DNA of 64,000 nt from Prevotella intermedia ATCC 25611 = DSM 20706 (GTDB lineage: Bacteria; Bacteroidota; Bacteroidia; Bacteroidales; Bacteroidaceae), in contig NZ_CP019300.1 in NCBI RefSeq assembly GCF_001953955.1, forward strand, positions 1,612,001 through 1,676,000, written 5' to 3'. How positions within the stretch are numbered: position 1 is the stretch's first letter; each line of letters begins with the position of its first letter. The notes under the pieces are model-generated. The model saw nothing but the letters and a program-made list of their open reading frames with translations. It made no database searches and was not told the DNA's origin. A program made the translations under genes and the position numbers. Positions 52,370 to 60,498 of this stretch are shown in pieces.

Positions 52370-53672
52370 AATAATAGAAAAGTTAGGAATAGAACTGAAC
52401 TCAATGCAGGAAGCTACTTCAGAAGCTATCTTGCGTTCTAATAAAGATGTGATAGTGTTGTCGCCAACGGGTTCAGGAAAGACGTACGCCTATCTATTTC
52501 CTTTGATACAGCTGTTAGATTCAACAAAAGACGAAGTGCAAGCAGTCGTTTTGGTACCAGGAAGAGAATTAGCTAAGCAGTCGGCGAATGTAATTCAAGA
52601 TATTAAGGCGGGGTTAAGAGCAATGGCACTTTATGGTGGCAGACCGACAATGGACGAACATCGGGAAATGCGCAACGTAAAACCACAAATCCTTTTTGCC
52701 ACTCCGGGGAGATTGAACGACCACCTTGACAAAGGAAACTTAATGGCGGAAAACATTCAATGGCTCATTATCGACGAGTTCGATAAGTGCTTGGAAATGG
52801 GTTTCCAAGATGAAATGCAGGAAATTGTTGGAAAGTTGCCAGCAGTAGAACGCCGCATATTACTTTCAGCAACCGAAGCTGAATCTATTCCGAAGTTCGT
52901 GAATATGGGGCGAAACATACGCGTAGACTACCGAGACGAAGAAGAAAAAGTCCCCAATCGTGTTCAACTACGCATCGTTCGTAGTGCAGAGAAGGACAAG
53001 TTGGAAACGCTTTCCAACCTGTTAAAGTACTTAGGCGATGAAAGCAGCATTGTTTTCTTGAATTACCGAGATGCCGTTATTCGCACCGCTACCTACTTAA
53101 AAGAAGAAGGTTTCGCTGTTTCCATGTTCCACGGAGGATTAGAACAGAAAGAACGCGAAGTTATGTTGTATCGCTTTTCGAATGGTTCGGCCAATATATT
53201 TGTAAGCACGAACTTGGGAGCAAGAGGCTTGGACATTCCTGATGTAGACAATATTATTCATTACCATCTGCCCGAAAACGAAGACGAATACGTACACAGG
53301 GTAGGTAGAACTGCCCGTTGGGACAAGCAAGGTAATGCATTCTTCGTACTTGGACCAGAGGAACAACTTCCCGAATACGTAGAACAGGAAGTGGAAACAA
53401 TGGAACTTCCAGCAACGTTACCCGCTGTAAAGCCTGCCCGTATGACTACATTATATATAGGTAAGGGCAAGAAAGACAAAATGTCGAAAGGTGATATAGT
53501 CGGCTTTTTGTGCAAGAAGGCAGGGTTAAAGCAAACCGATATAGGCAGAATAGATGTAATGCCACGCTTTACTTATGTTGCCGTTCCCCGCACAAAAATA
53601 TCTCAAATTCTGAAAATGACGAAAGGTGAGAAAATAAAGGGGATTAGTACCGTTGTGGAAGAGGTTCGGTAG
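52356..53672 (+). CDS. DEAD-box RNA helicase, DbpA-like
   Basis: A 438-residue superfamily-2 RNA helicase. Motifs: Q-type N-terminus (LGIELNSMQEAT), Walker A SPTGSGKTYAYLFPL, motif Ia VLVPGRELAKQ, Walker B as DEFDK (not DEAD), SAT in LLSATEAESI, and HRVGRTAR in motif VI. The C-terminal ~75 residues (TTLYIGKGKKDKMSKGDIVG onward) match the DbpA RNA-binding domain that docks on 23S rRNA. It likely remodels the large ribosomal subunit during assembly. It starts inside the TPR protein 3 gene, so it is translated with the trio. Confidence 0.9.
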   Translation: MKINKIIEKLGIELNSMQEATSEAILRSNKDVIVLSPTGSGKTYAYLFPLIQLLDSTKDEVQAVVLVPGRELAKQSANVIQDIKAGLRAMALYGGRPTMDEHREMRNVKPQILFATPGRLNDHLDKGNLMAENIQWLIIDEFDKCLEMGFQDEMQEIVGKLPAVERRILLSATEAESIPKFVNMGRNIRVDYRDEEEKVPNRVQLRIVRSAEKDKLETLSNLLKYLGDESSIVFLNYRDAVIRTATYLKEEGFAVSMFHGGLEQKEREVMLYRFSNGSANIFVSTNLGARGLDIPDVDNIIHYHLPENEDEYVHRVGRTARWDKQGNAFFVLGPEEQLPEYVEQEVETMELPATLPAVKPARMTTLYIGKGKKDKMSKGDIVGFLCKKAGLKQTDIGRIDVMPRFTYVAVPRTKISQILKMTKGEKIKGISTVVEEVR

Positions 53673-53762
53673 CAGCAGTGTTATAATGTTGTGTAATTTG
53701 CAATTTGCGAGCAAAAAAGAATGATTGCACAATAAAATATAATGTGAAAATATGCTTAAATA

Positions 53763-53794
53763 TTTGCCTATATCAAATAATTTCTTTAATTTCG
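53763..53794 (+). promoter_or_regulatory. Promoter of the serC-serA operon (variant -7)
   Basis: TTTG (53763-53766), 20 bases, then TAATTTCG (53787-53794), one base off the TAnnTTTG consensus. Leader about 80 bases. The 53673-53878 gap has nothing else recognisable. Confidence 0.5.
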
Positions 53795-53878
53795 CAGACG
53801 TATAACTAAACCTATACACCCCTTAGAAAAAATAATAATATAATAATAAATAAGTTCAACTAAAAAATTAATATCATC

Positions 53879-54949
53879 ATGAAGAAGTACAATTTTGGTG
53901 CTGGTCCATGCATTCTTCCACGTGAAGTAATTGAAAAAACAGCAAGTGCTATCTTAGATTTCAACGGTATTGGTCTTTCACTTTCTGAAATCAGCCACCG
54001 TTCAAAGGATTTCCAACCAGTTATGGACGAAGCAATGGCTTTGGTAAAGGAAGTGTTAAATGTTCCTGAAGGCTATTCAGTGCTCTTCTTAGGTGGTGGT
54101 GCATCACTTGAGTTCTGCATGATTCCTTTCAACTTCTTGGTAAAGAAGGCTGGTTACTTGAACACTGGTGTTTGGGCAAAGAAGGCTATGAAGGAAGCTA
54201 AGTTGTTTGGAGAAGTTGTTGAAGTTGCATCATCAGCTAATGATAACTACACATACCTTCCAAAGAACTTCGACGTTCCTACAGATTTGGACTACTTGCA
54301 CATCACTACCAATAACACAATCTATGGTACAGAGTACCACAAAGACTTGGACGTACCGGTTCGTATGATTGGTGATATGTCTTCAGACATCTTCAGCCGT
54401 CCAGTAGACGTTTCTAAGTACGACTGTATTTATGGTGGTGCACAGAAGAACCTCTCAATGGCTGGTGTAACATTCATTATCATTAAGGACGAAGTTCTCG
54501 GTCGTGTACAGCGCGAAATCCCAACAATGTTGGATTATCGTACACACATCAAGAAGGGTTCTATGTTCAATACTCCTCCAGTAGTGCCAATCTACACAGC
54601 AATGGAGAACCTCCGTTGGATTAAGGCTAATGGTGGTGTTGAAGCTATGGAGAAACTTGCTAAGGAACGTGCTGACATTGTTTACGGCGAAATCGACCGC
54701 AACAAGTTGTTCCGTGGTACAGTTAAGTGCGAGGAAGACCGTTCTTATATGAACATCTGCTTCGTTCTCAACGACGAGTATGCTGACCTCCAAGACGAGT
54801 TCTTCAAGTTTGCTACCGAAAGAGGTATGGTTGGTATCAAGGGACACCGCGATGTTGGTGGATTCCGCGCAAGCTGCTACAACGCAATGACAGTTGAAGG
54901 CTGCAAGGCTCTTGCTGCAGCAATGAAGGAATTTGAAGCTAAGCACTAA
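53879..54949 (+). CDS. serC: Phosphoserine aminotransferase
   Basis: A 356-residue PLP enzyme that converts 3-phosphohydroxypyruvate to phosphoserine. Start [39 protein letters not shown] is the cofactor phosphate region, and the PLP Lys lies in [12 protein letters not shown]. The C-terminal block [20 protein letters not shown] holds the phosphate-binding Arg pair. Standard length. First gene of a serine operon with serA and a DUF1015 gene; a hairpin occupies the serC-serA gap. Confidence 0.97.
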   Translation: MKKYNFGAGPCILPREVIEKTASAILDFNGIGLSLSEISHRSKDFQPVMDEAMALVKEVLNVPEGYSVLFLGGGASLEFCMIPFNFLVKKAGYLNTGVWAKKAMKEAKLFGEVVEVASSANDNYTYLPKNFDVPTDLDYLHITTNNTIYGTEYHKDLDVPVRMIGDMSSDIFSRPVDVSKYDCIYGGAQKNLSMAGVTFIIIKDEVLGRVQREIPTMLDYRTHIKKGSMFNTPPVVPIYTAMENLRWIKANGGVEAMEKLAKERADIVYGEIDRNKLFRGTVKCEEDRSYMNICFVLNDEYADLQDEFFKFATERGMVGIKGHRDVGGFRASCYNAMTVEGCKALAAAMKEFEAKH

Positions 54950-54973
54950 TTTAAAAACAGAATATAGCAAATG

Positions 54974-55005
54974 CACGGATAGACCCACAAAAGGTTATAT
55001 CCGTG
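54974..55005 (+). other. Hairpin between serC and serA
   Basis: CACGGATA pairs exactly with TATCCGTG (8 bp, 16-base loop). No T-run follows, so it is more likely an mRNA-stability or processing element than a terminator. Confidence 0.5.
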
Positions 55006-55031
55006 TACTTGCGTTATAAAAATTTATTACT

Positions 55032-55949
55032 ATGAAGGTTTTAATTGCAACAGAAAAGCCATTCGCAGCAGCAGCTGTTGAAGGCATCAGAAAAGAAGTT
55101 GAAGGTGCAGGACACGAACTCGCACTTTTAGAAAAATATACAGAAACAGCACAGTTGTTAGACGCTGTCAAGGACGCTGACGCACTTATCATTCGTTCAG
55201 ACAAGGCTACCGCAGAAGTTTTCGAAGCTGCTAAGAACTTGAAGATTGTGGTTCGCGCAGGTGCTGGTTACGACAACATCGACCTCGCTGCAGCTACTGC
55301 ACACAATGTTGTTGCTGAAAATACTCCAGGTCAGAACTCAAACGCAGTTGCTGAACTTGTTTTGGGTATGCTCGTTTATGGCGCACGCAACTTCTACAAC
55401 GGCAAGAGCGGTTCTGAATTGATGGGCAAGAAGCTCGGTATCCTTGCATTTGGTAATGTTGGTCGCAACGTTGCTCGCATTGCTAAGGGCTTCGGTATGG
55501 AAGTTTATGCTTACGATGCATTCTGTCCAAAGGACGTTATCGAAGCTGCAGGTGTTAAGGCTGTTGATAACCAAGAGGCTTTGTTCGAAACTTGCGACAT
55601 CGTTTCTCTTCACATTCCTGCAACTCCTGAAACAAAGCAGAGCATCAACTACGCTCTCGTAAACAAGATGGCTAAGGGCGGTACTCTTATCAACACTGCT
55701 CGTAAGGAAGTTATCAACGAACCAGAACTCATCAAGTTGATGGGCGAACGCGAAGACTTGAAGTTCATCACCGACATCAAGCCAGACGCTGACGCAGAAT
55801 TTGCTAAGTTTGAAGGCCGTTACTTCAGCACACCTAAGAAGATGGGTGCTCAAACAGCTGAAGCTAACATCAACGCTGGTATTGCAGCAGCAAAGCAAAT
55901 CAATGCTTTCTTCGCTACTGGCGATACCAAATTCCAAGTAAATAAATAA
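55032..55949 (+). CDS. serA: D-3-phosphoglycerate dehydrogenase, short (type III, Lys-type)
   Basis: A 305-residue enzyme with only the substrate and NAD domains; the ACT and ASB regulatory domains of long SerA are absent. The NAD loop reads LGILAFGNVGRNVA, where the first Gly of GxGxxG is Ala. Catalytic Arg lies in INTARKEVIN, and TDIKPDADAEF holds the acidic partner. The position normally occupied by the catalytic His (T-P-H-I-G) reads TPKKMGAQT, so a Lys takes its place, as in the type III-K enzymes known from Entamoeba and Bacteroidetes. It makes 3-phosphohydroxypyruvate, the SerC substrate. Confidence 0.93.
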   Translation: MKVLIATEKPFAAAAVEGIRKEVEGAGHELALLEKYTETAQLLDAVKDADALIIRSDKATAEVFEAAKNLKIVVRAGAGYDNIDLAAATAHNVVAENTPGQNSNAVAELVLGMLVYGARNFYNGKSGSELMGKKLGILAFGNVGRNVARIAKGFGMEVYAYDAFCPKDVIEAAGVKAVDNQEALFETCDIVSLHIPATPETKQSINYALVNKMAKGGTLINTARKEVINEPELIKLMGEREDLKFITDIKPDADAEFAKFEGRYFSTPKKMGAQTAEANINAGIAAAKQINAFFATGDTKFQVNK

Positions 55950-56042
55950 TATTTAAACCCATATTGCAGATTATTAGGAACTATGCTTATACAACAGCAA
56001 AAGCCCTGATAATCTGCTTTTATTTTATATCTACAATATATT

Positions 56043-57290
56043 ATGGCAATAGTAAAACCATTTAAAGGTGTTCGTCCTCCAAAGGAGTTCGTTGAACAAG
56101 TAGAAAGCCGTCCATACGACGTATTGAATTCAGAGGAAGCACGCGAAGAAGCTAAGGGCAACGAAAAGAGCCTTTATCATATCATTAAGCCTGAAATCGA
56201 CTTCCCAGAAGGCACAAGCGAATACGACCCACGTGTTTACGAAAAGGCTGCTGAGAACTTCAAGATGTTCCAAGACAAGGGTTGGTTGGTACAAGACGAC
56301 AAGGAACAATACTATATCTATGCTCAGACAATGAACGGCAAGACACAGTATGGTATCGTTGTCGGTGCTGCTTGCCAGGACTATGTAGACGGTGTTATCA
56401 AGAAGCACGAGCTTACACGTCGCGACAAGGAAGAAGACCGTATGAAGCACGTTCGTGTAAACGATGCCAACATCGAGCCTGTATTCTTCGCTTATCCTGA
56501 TAACCCAGTATTGAAGGAAATCACTACTCGCTACGCAGCTACTACTCCAGAATACGACTTCATCGCTCCTATCGATGGTTTCGGTCATAAGCTTTGGGTA
56601 GTTTCTGACGATAAGGACATCAAGACCATCACTGAAGAGTTTGCAAAGATGCCAAGTCTTTACATTGCAGACGGTCACCACCGTTCAGCTGCTGCAGGTC
56701 TTGTAGGTGGCGAAAAGGCAAAGGCTAATCCAAACCACACAGGAAAGGAAGAGTACAACTACTTTATGGCTGTTTGCTTCCAAGCATCTGAACTTACCAT
56801 TCTCGACTACAACCGTGTTGTTAAGGACTTGAACGGTATGACACCTGCTCAGTTCCTCGAAGCATTGAACAAGAACTTCATCGTTGAGAAGAAGGGTGCT
56901 GCTATCTATAAGCCAGCTGCTTTGCACGAGTTCTCACTCTACTTGGAAGGCGAATGGTACTCGCTCACAGCCAAGGAAGGTACATACGACAACAACGACC
57001 CAATCGGCGTACTCGACGTTGATATCTCAAGCCGTTTGATTCTCGACGAACTTCTCGACATCAAGGACTTGCGTTCAAGCGACCGCATCGACTTCGTAGG
57101 TGGTCTTCGTGGTCTCGAAGAACTCAAGAAGCGTGTAGACAGTGGCGAAATGAAGATGGCTTTGGCTCTCTACCCTGTTTCTATGCAGCAGATTATGGAT
57201 ATTGCCGACAGCGGCAAGATTATGCCTCCTAAGGCTACTTGGTTCGAGCCAAAACTCCGTTCAGGTCTTATCATTCACAAGCTTTCATAA
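56043..57290 (+). CDS. DUF1015 family protein
   Basis: A 415-residue soluble protein of the DUF1015 family. MAIVKPFKGVRPPKEFVEQV is the typical start, followed by the conserved FPEGTSEYDPRVYEKAAENF, LYIADGHHRSAA (HHR block near residue 210) and YNYFMAVCFQASELTILDYN. The Asp-Gly-His-His-Arg motif suggests a catalytic or metal site, but no activity is established. It is third in the serine operon behind serC and serA, a neighbourhood I recall for this family, so a role in serine metabolism is plausible inference. Confidence 0.9.
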   Translation: MAIVKPFKGVRPPKEFVEQVESRPYDVLNSEEAREEAKGNEKSLYHIIKPEIDFPEGTSEYDPRVYEKAAENFKMFQDKGWLVQDDKEQYYIYAQTMNGKTQYGIVVGAACQDYVDGVIKKHELTRRDKEEDRMKHVRVNDANIEPVFFAYPDNPVLKEITTRYAATTPEYDFIAPIDGFGHKLWVVSDDKDIKTITEEFAKMPSLYIADGHHRSAAAGLVGGEKAKANPNHTGKEEYNYFMAVCFQASELTILDYNRVVKDLNGMTPAQFLEALNKNFIVEKKGAAIYKPAALHEFSLYLEGEWYSLTAKEGTYDNNDPIGVLDVDISSRLILDELLDIKDLRSSDRIDFVGGLRGLEELKKRVDSGEMKMALALYPVSMQQIMDIADSGKIMPPKATWFEPKLRSGLIIHKLS

Positions 57291-57332
57291 GTTTACGACA
57301 TCATTAATTTTGATTTCACATCAAGTTAATTA

Positions 57333-57923
57333 ATGACAGATAAGTACAGAACAGTACATAAAAACACAATTGGCGAGGGGTTTTATTCCGAAAAGAGGAG
57401 TAAATTCCTCGCCTTTGTGCATCATATTGATTCTGCCGAAGAGGCTTTGGAGATAATAAAGCACTACAAGAAGAAATATTACGATGCACGCCACTGCTGC
57501 TATGCCTACCGTTTAGGTGCCGACGGTGCAGAATTTCGTGCCAACGACGATGGCGAGCCGTCATCAACGGCAGGGAAACCCATTCTCGGACAGCTTGTCA
57601 GCAACGACATTACCAATACTTTGATTTGCGTAATCCGATACTTCGGAGGTGTCAAACTTGGCACGAGCGGACTCATTGTTGCTTATCGTGAAGCTGCTGC
57701 CGACGGTATAGCACATTCGGAAATAGAAGAAAAGTTTGTAGAACACATTGTTCGCTACACCTTTTCTTATCCTATGATGAACGATGTTATGAAGATAGTG
57801 AAGGAAATGAATGCCAACATTGTTGAACAAAACTTCGATAACACTTGCGAAATCGTCCTTTCCATTCGTCAATCGCTTGCCGAGCAACTCGAAACACGAC
57901 TGAAAAAACTATCGTTCGCCTAA
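57333..57923 (+). CDS. IMPACT/YigZ family protein
   Basis: A 196-residue protein of the UPF0029/YigZ family. The N-terminal domain carries SEKRSKFLAFVHHIDSAEEA, YYDARHCCYAYRLG, DDGEPSSTAGKPIL and VIRYFGGVKLGTSGLIVAY, all family hallmarks. The last ~65 residues match the C-terminal DUF1949-like ferredoxin-fold domain. Yeast relatives (IMPACT) regulate translation; bacterial function is unsettled. It stands 42 bases past DUF1015 in the same direction. Repeat copy 6 begins six bases past its stop. Confidence 0.92.
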   Translation: MTDKYRTVHKNTIGEGFYSEKRSKFLAFVHHIDSAEEALEIIKHYKKKYYDARHCCYAYRLGADGAEFRANDDGEPSSTAGKPILGQLVSNDITNTLICVIRYFGGVKLGTSGLIVAYREAAADGIAHSEIEEKFVEHIVRYTFSYPMMNDVMKIVKEMNANIVEQNFDNTCEIVLSIRQSLAEQLETRLKKLSFA

Positions 57924-57928
57924 CAAGG

Positions 57929-58118
57929 TTTTGTAAAAATAATTCCGTTAAAAAGCGATAACTGCGCTTTGACGTTGCGAAAGCGGCTCTTTTGCAACGC
58001 AAAACCTACGCTTTTACCGTGCAAAACAGCCGCTTTTGGAATGCAAAACAATAGGTTTTGTAACGCATTGATAACAAGGTTGTTAAGCGTTGGATATGCT
58101 TGCGAAAAATATTTACAG
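57929..58118 (-). repeat. Dispersed ~190-bp structured repeat, copy 6
   Basis: Reverse orientation like copy 4, beginning TTTTGTAAAAATAATTCCG and ending GCGAAAAATATTTACAG. It abuts the YigZ-family stop codon. With the promoter at 58220 it accounts for 57924-58309; I see no gene there. Confidence 0.9.
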
Positions 58119-58219
58119 CTTTATTGCTGTTTTTCGCCTATATAGCAAGTTCTCTCTGCTAAATTTCTACTGTTCCAAAAGATAAACCAATAAGACCTGC
58201 ATAATACCGAAAAATTCAG

Positions 58220-58227
58220 TACCTTTG
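58220..58227 (+). promoter_or_regulatory. -7 box of the phosphohexomutase gene
   Basis: TACCTTTG, with a predicted leader of about 78 bases to the ATG at 58310. No clear -33 box. Confidence 0.55.
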
Positions 58228-58237
58228 CCATCAGAAT

Positions 58238-58264
58238 GTGCAAAGGCAAGTATGCCTTGTGCAC
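58238..58264 (+). other. Leader hairpin of the phosphohexomutase gene
   Basis: GTGCAAAGGC pairs with GCCTTGTGCAC (about 10 bp with one bulge, 6-base loop) near the 5' end of the predicted transcript. No T-run follows, so it is probably a stabilising or translation-control element. Confidence 0.5.
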
Positions 58265-58309
58265 TTCTACACACCTTATTATATATAAGAACTATTTAAA
58301 ATAAGATAA

Positions 58310-59794
58310 ATGGACTGGAAAAAACTGCAGAACGGCTCGGATATAAGAGGCGTGGCACTCGAAGGAATTGAAGGCGAAAGCGTAAACCTCACCAACGAAG
58401 TAACAACTGCTTTGGCACAAGCATTTGTAGCTTGGCTGGGCGAGAAGAATGGAAAGACGGCACAAACCATTGCCGTGGGTAGCGATTCTCGCATTTCCAG
58501 TCCTGCACTCCTACAAGCCTTTGCCAATGGTGCAGCTGCTGTTGGCGCAACTGTGCTTAGCTTTGGTATGGCATCTACGCCAGCAATGTTTATGGCAACG
58601 GTAGATGAGCAGCTTAATGCCGACGGTGCAGTTATGATTACAGCAAGCCATTTGCCTTGGAACAGAAACGGACTGAAGTTCTTTACAGCAAAAGGTGGAT
58701 TGGAAAAGGCAGACATTGCGCGCATCTTAGAGCTTGCACCACAGTTTATGGGTGCTGAAAAGAAAGGCAATGGCGAGGTGAAAGCCGTTGATTTTATGGC
58801 TACCTACTGCGACATACTTGCCAACTATATTCGCCGTGGCGTGAACAACGGCGACCAACCGCTGAGAGGTATGCGCATCATCGTAGATGCAGGCAATGGC
58901 GCAGGCGGCTTTTTTGCCACCAAAGTGTTGAAGCCATTGGGAGCAGATACTATGGGAAGTCAGTTCCTTGAGCCTGACGGGCACTTCCCCAACCATATTC
59001 CTAACCCCGAAAACAAAGAGGCAATGGCTTCTATTTGCAAAGCCGTTGTAGACAATAAAGCTGATTTAGGCATTATCTTCGATACCGATGTAGACCGTTC
59101 TGCCATTGTCGATAGAACAGGAAAATCCATCAACCGCAACGCACTCATTGCCTTAATAGCAGCCGTAATATTGCGTGAACACCCCGAAAGCACCATCGTT
59201 ACCGACTCTGTAACGTCAGATGGCTTGGCAAAGTTTATTGCCGACCGCAACGGAAAGCATCATCGTTTCCGCCGTGGATACAAGAATGTTATCAACGAGT
59301 CGCTCCGTTTGAATGAAAACGGCGAGGAATCGTGGCTTGCAATCGAAACATCGGGACACGCTGCACTGCGCGAAAACTACTTCTTGGACGATGGAGCGTA
59401 TCTTGTAGCAAAGCTAATTGTAGAAGCTGCCTGCCTGCGCAAGGAAGGAAAAGAACTCCAAGACCTTATCGCCGACCTTCAGCAACCTGTCGAAAGCAAG
59501 GAAATACGCTTTAAAATCGACACCGATGACTTTAAAACCTATGGCGAACAGGTGTTGGAACACATCAAGGCGGCAGCCGAAAAAGAACACGATTGGCAGC
59601 TGGTATCGCCCAACTACGAAGGTGTGCGCATCGCTTGTACAAGTGAAAAGGAACAAGGTTGCTTCTTGCTTCGCCAATCGCTGCACGACCCAGTGCTACC
59701 TTTGAACATCGAATCGAACATTGAAGGTGGTGTCAATCGTATCACCGACCGAGTTCTTGCTTTTCTTTCCGACTTTAAAGCATTGAAGCAGTAA
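58310..59794 (+). CDS. Phosphomannomutase/phosphoglucomutase family protein
   Basis: A 494-residue alpha-D-phosphohexomutase. The active-site Ser is in TASHLPWNRNGLKFF, Mg2+ is bound by DTDVDRSAIVD, sugar specificity by the ETSGHAALRENYFLDDGAY loop, and the phosphate-binding domain 4 is at the C-terminus (CTSEKEQGCFLLRQSLHDPV). It moves phosphate between C1 and C6 of glucose or mannose for nucleotide-sugar supply. Nine bases before the GNAT gene, likely co-transcribed. Mannose versus glucose preference is not decided by the motif. Confidence 0.92.
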   Translation: MDWKKLQNGSDIRGVALEGIEGESVNLTNEVTTALAQAFVAWLGEKNGKTAQTIAVGSDSRISSPALLQAFANGAAAVGATVLSFGMASTPAMFMATVDEQLNADGAVMITASHLPWNRNGLKFFTAKGGLEKADIARILELAPQFMGAEKKGNGEVKAVDFMATYCDILANYIRRGVNNGDQPLRGMRIIVDAGNGAGGFFATKVLKPLGADTMGSQFLEPDGHFPNHIPNPENKEAMASICKAVVDNKADLGIIFDTDVDRSAIVDRTGKSINRNALIALIAAVILREHPESTIVTDSVTSDGLAKFIADRNGKHHRFRRGYKNVINESLRLNENGEESWLAIETSGHAALRENYFLDDGAYLVAKLIVEAACLRKEGKELQDLIADLQQPVESKEIRFKIDTDDFKTYGEQVLEHIKAAAEKEHDWQLVSPNYEGVRIACTSEKEQGCFLLRQSLHDPVLPLNIESNIEGGVNRITDRVLAFLSDFKALKQ

Positions 59795-59802
59795 CATACA
59801 AA

Positions 59803-60375
59803 ATGGAGGTAAAAATAGTTTCAGCACGCCTTGAGCAGTCAGCCGTCATAGCCGAAATGATAATGGAAGCTATGAACCACGAGTGCTGCCAATGGTTTGC
59901 AGGACCGCAACATACGTTGGACGACTTTTTCAATCTTATGAAAAAGCTCGTCGAACGTACCGATTCGCAATATTCTTACCTTAACACCCTCGTTGCCACT
60001 ACGCCCGAAAACAAAGTCGTTGGCGTATGTGTCAGCTACGACGGAGGCTTGCTTCGCACGCTCCGCAAGGCATTTATAGACGGTGCAAAGGTGGCTTTCG
60101 GTCGCGATTTCTCTGATATTCCCGACGAAACATCGGCAGGCGAACTTTATATAGACTCGCTTTGCGTGGCGAAAGAACATCGTGGCAACGGCATTGCCAA
60201 GCAGCTTCTGCGTGCAACGATAGCGAAGGGAAAACGCATGAACCTACCCTCGGGACTGTTGGTAGATACGAACAACCCACAGGCAGAAGTGCTTTACAAA
60301 ACAGTAGGCTTTGTTTATAAAGACGATAACCAATGGGGCGGCCACGCTATGCGCCACTTGGTACATTCGCTATAA
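59803..60375 (+). CDS. GNAT family N-acetyltransferase
   Basis: A 190-residue GNAT enzyme. SAGELYIDSLCVAKEHRGNG is the core strand followed by the acetyl-CoA pyrophosphate loop (R-G-N-G-I-A), and LLVDTNNPQAEVLYKTVGFV is the C-terminal motif B. It begins with the beta-1 strand MEVKIVSARLEQSAVIAEMI. It acetylates an unknown amine in the cytoplasm. Nine bases after the phosphohexomutase stop. Confidence 0.9.
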   Translation: MEVKIVSARLEQSAVIAEMIMEAMNHECCQWFAGPQHTLDDFFNLMKKLVERTDSQYSYLNTLVATTPENKVVGVCVSYDGGLLRTLRKAFIDGAKVAFGRDFSDIPDETSAGELYIDSLCVAKEHRGNGIAKQLLRATIAKGKRMNLPSGLLVDTNNPQAEVLYKTVGFVYKDDNQWGGHAMRHLVHSL

Positions 60376-60421
60376 CGAGTATTGAACAACAGGAGAATTA
60401 TAAGAAATAAGCTAAACTCTC

Positions 60422-60453
60422 TTTGTTTGTCCCTTTTCTTTGTGCTATCTTTG
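60422..60453 (+). promoter_or_regulatory. Promoter of the TonB receptor operon
   Basis: TTTG (60422-60425), 20 bases, then TATCTTTG (60446-60453), leader about 40 bases. No cobalamin riboswitch fits in the 123-base gap. Confidence 0.7.
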
Positions 60454-60498
60454 CACGTAGGGTAACATTATAAACAGTGAAAATTAACCAACAGCATA

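Noticed and set aside
60376..60498. Cobalamin riboswitch upstream of the BtuB-like gene
   Set aside because: The gap is too short and I see no B12-box-like sequence; only a promoter is supported.
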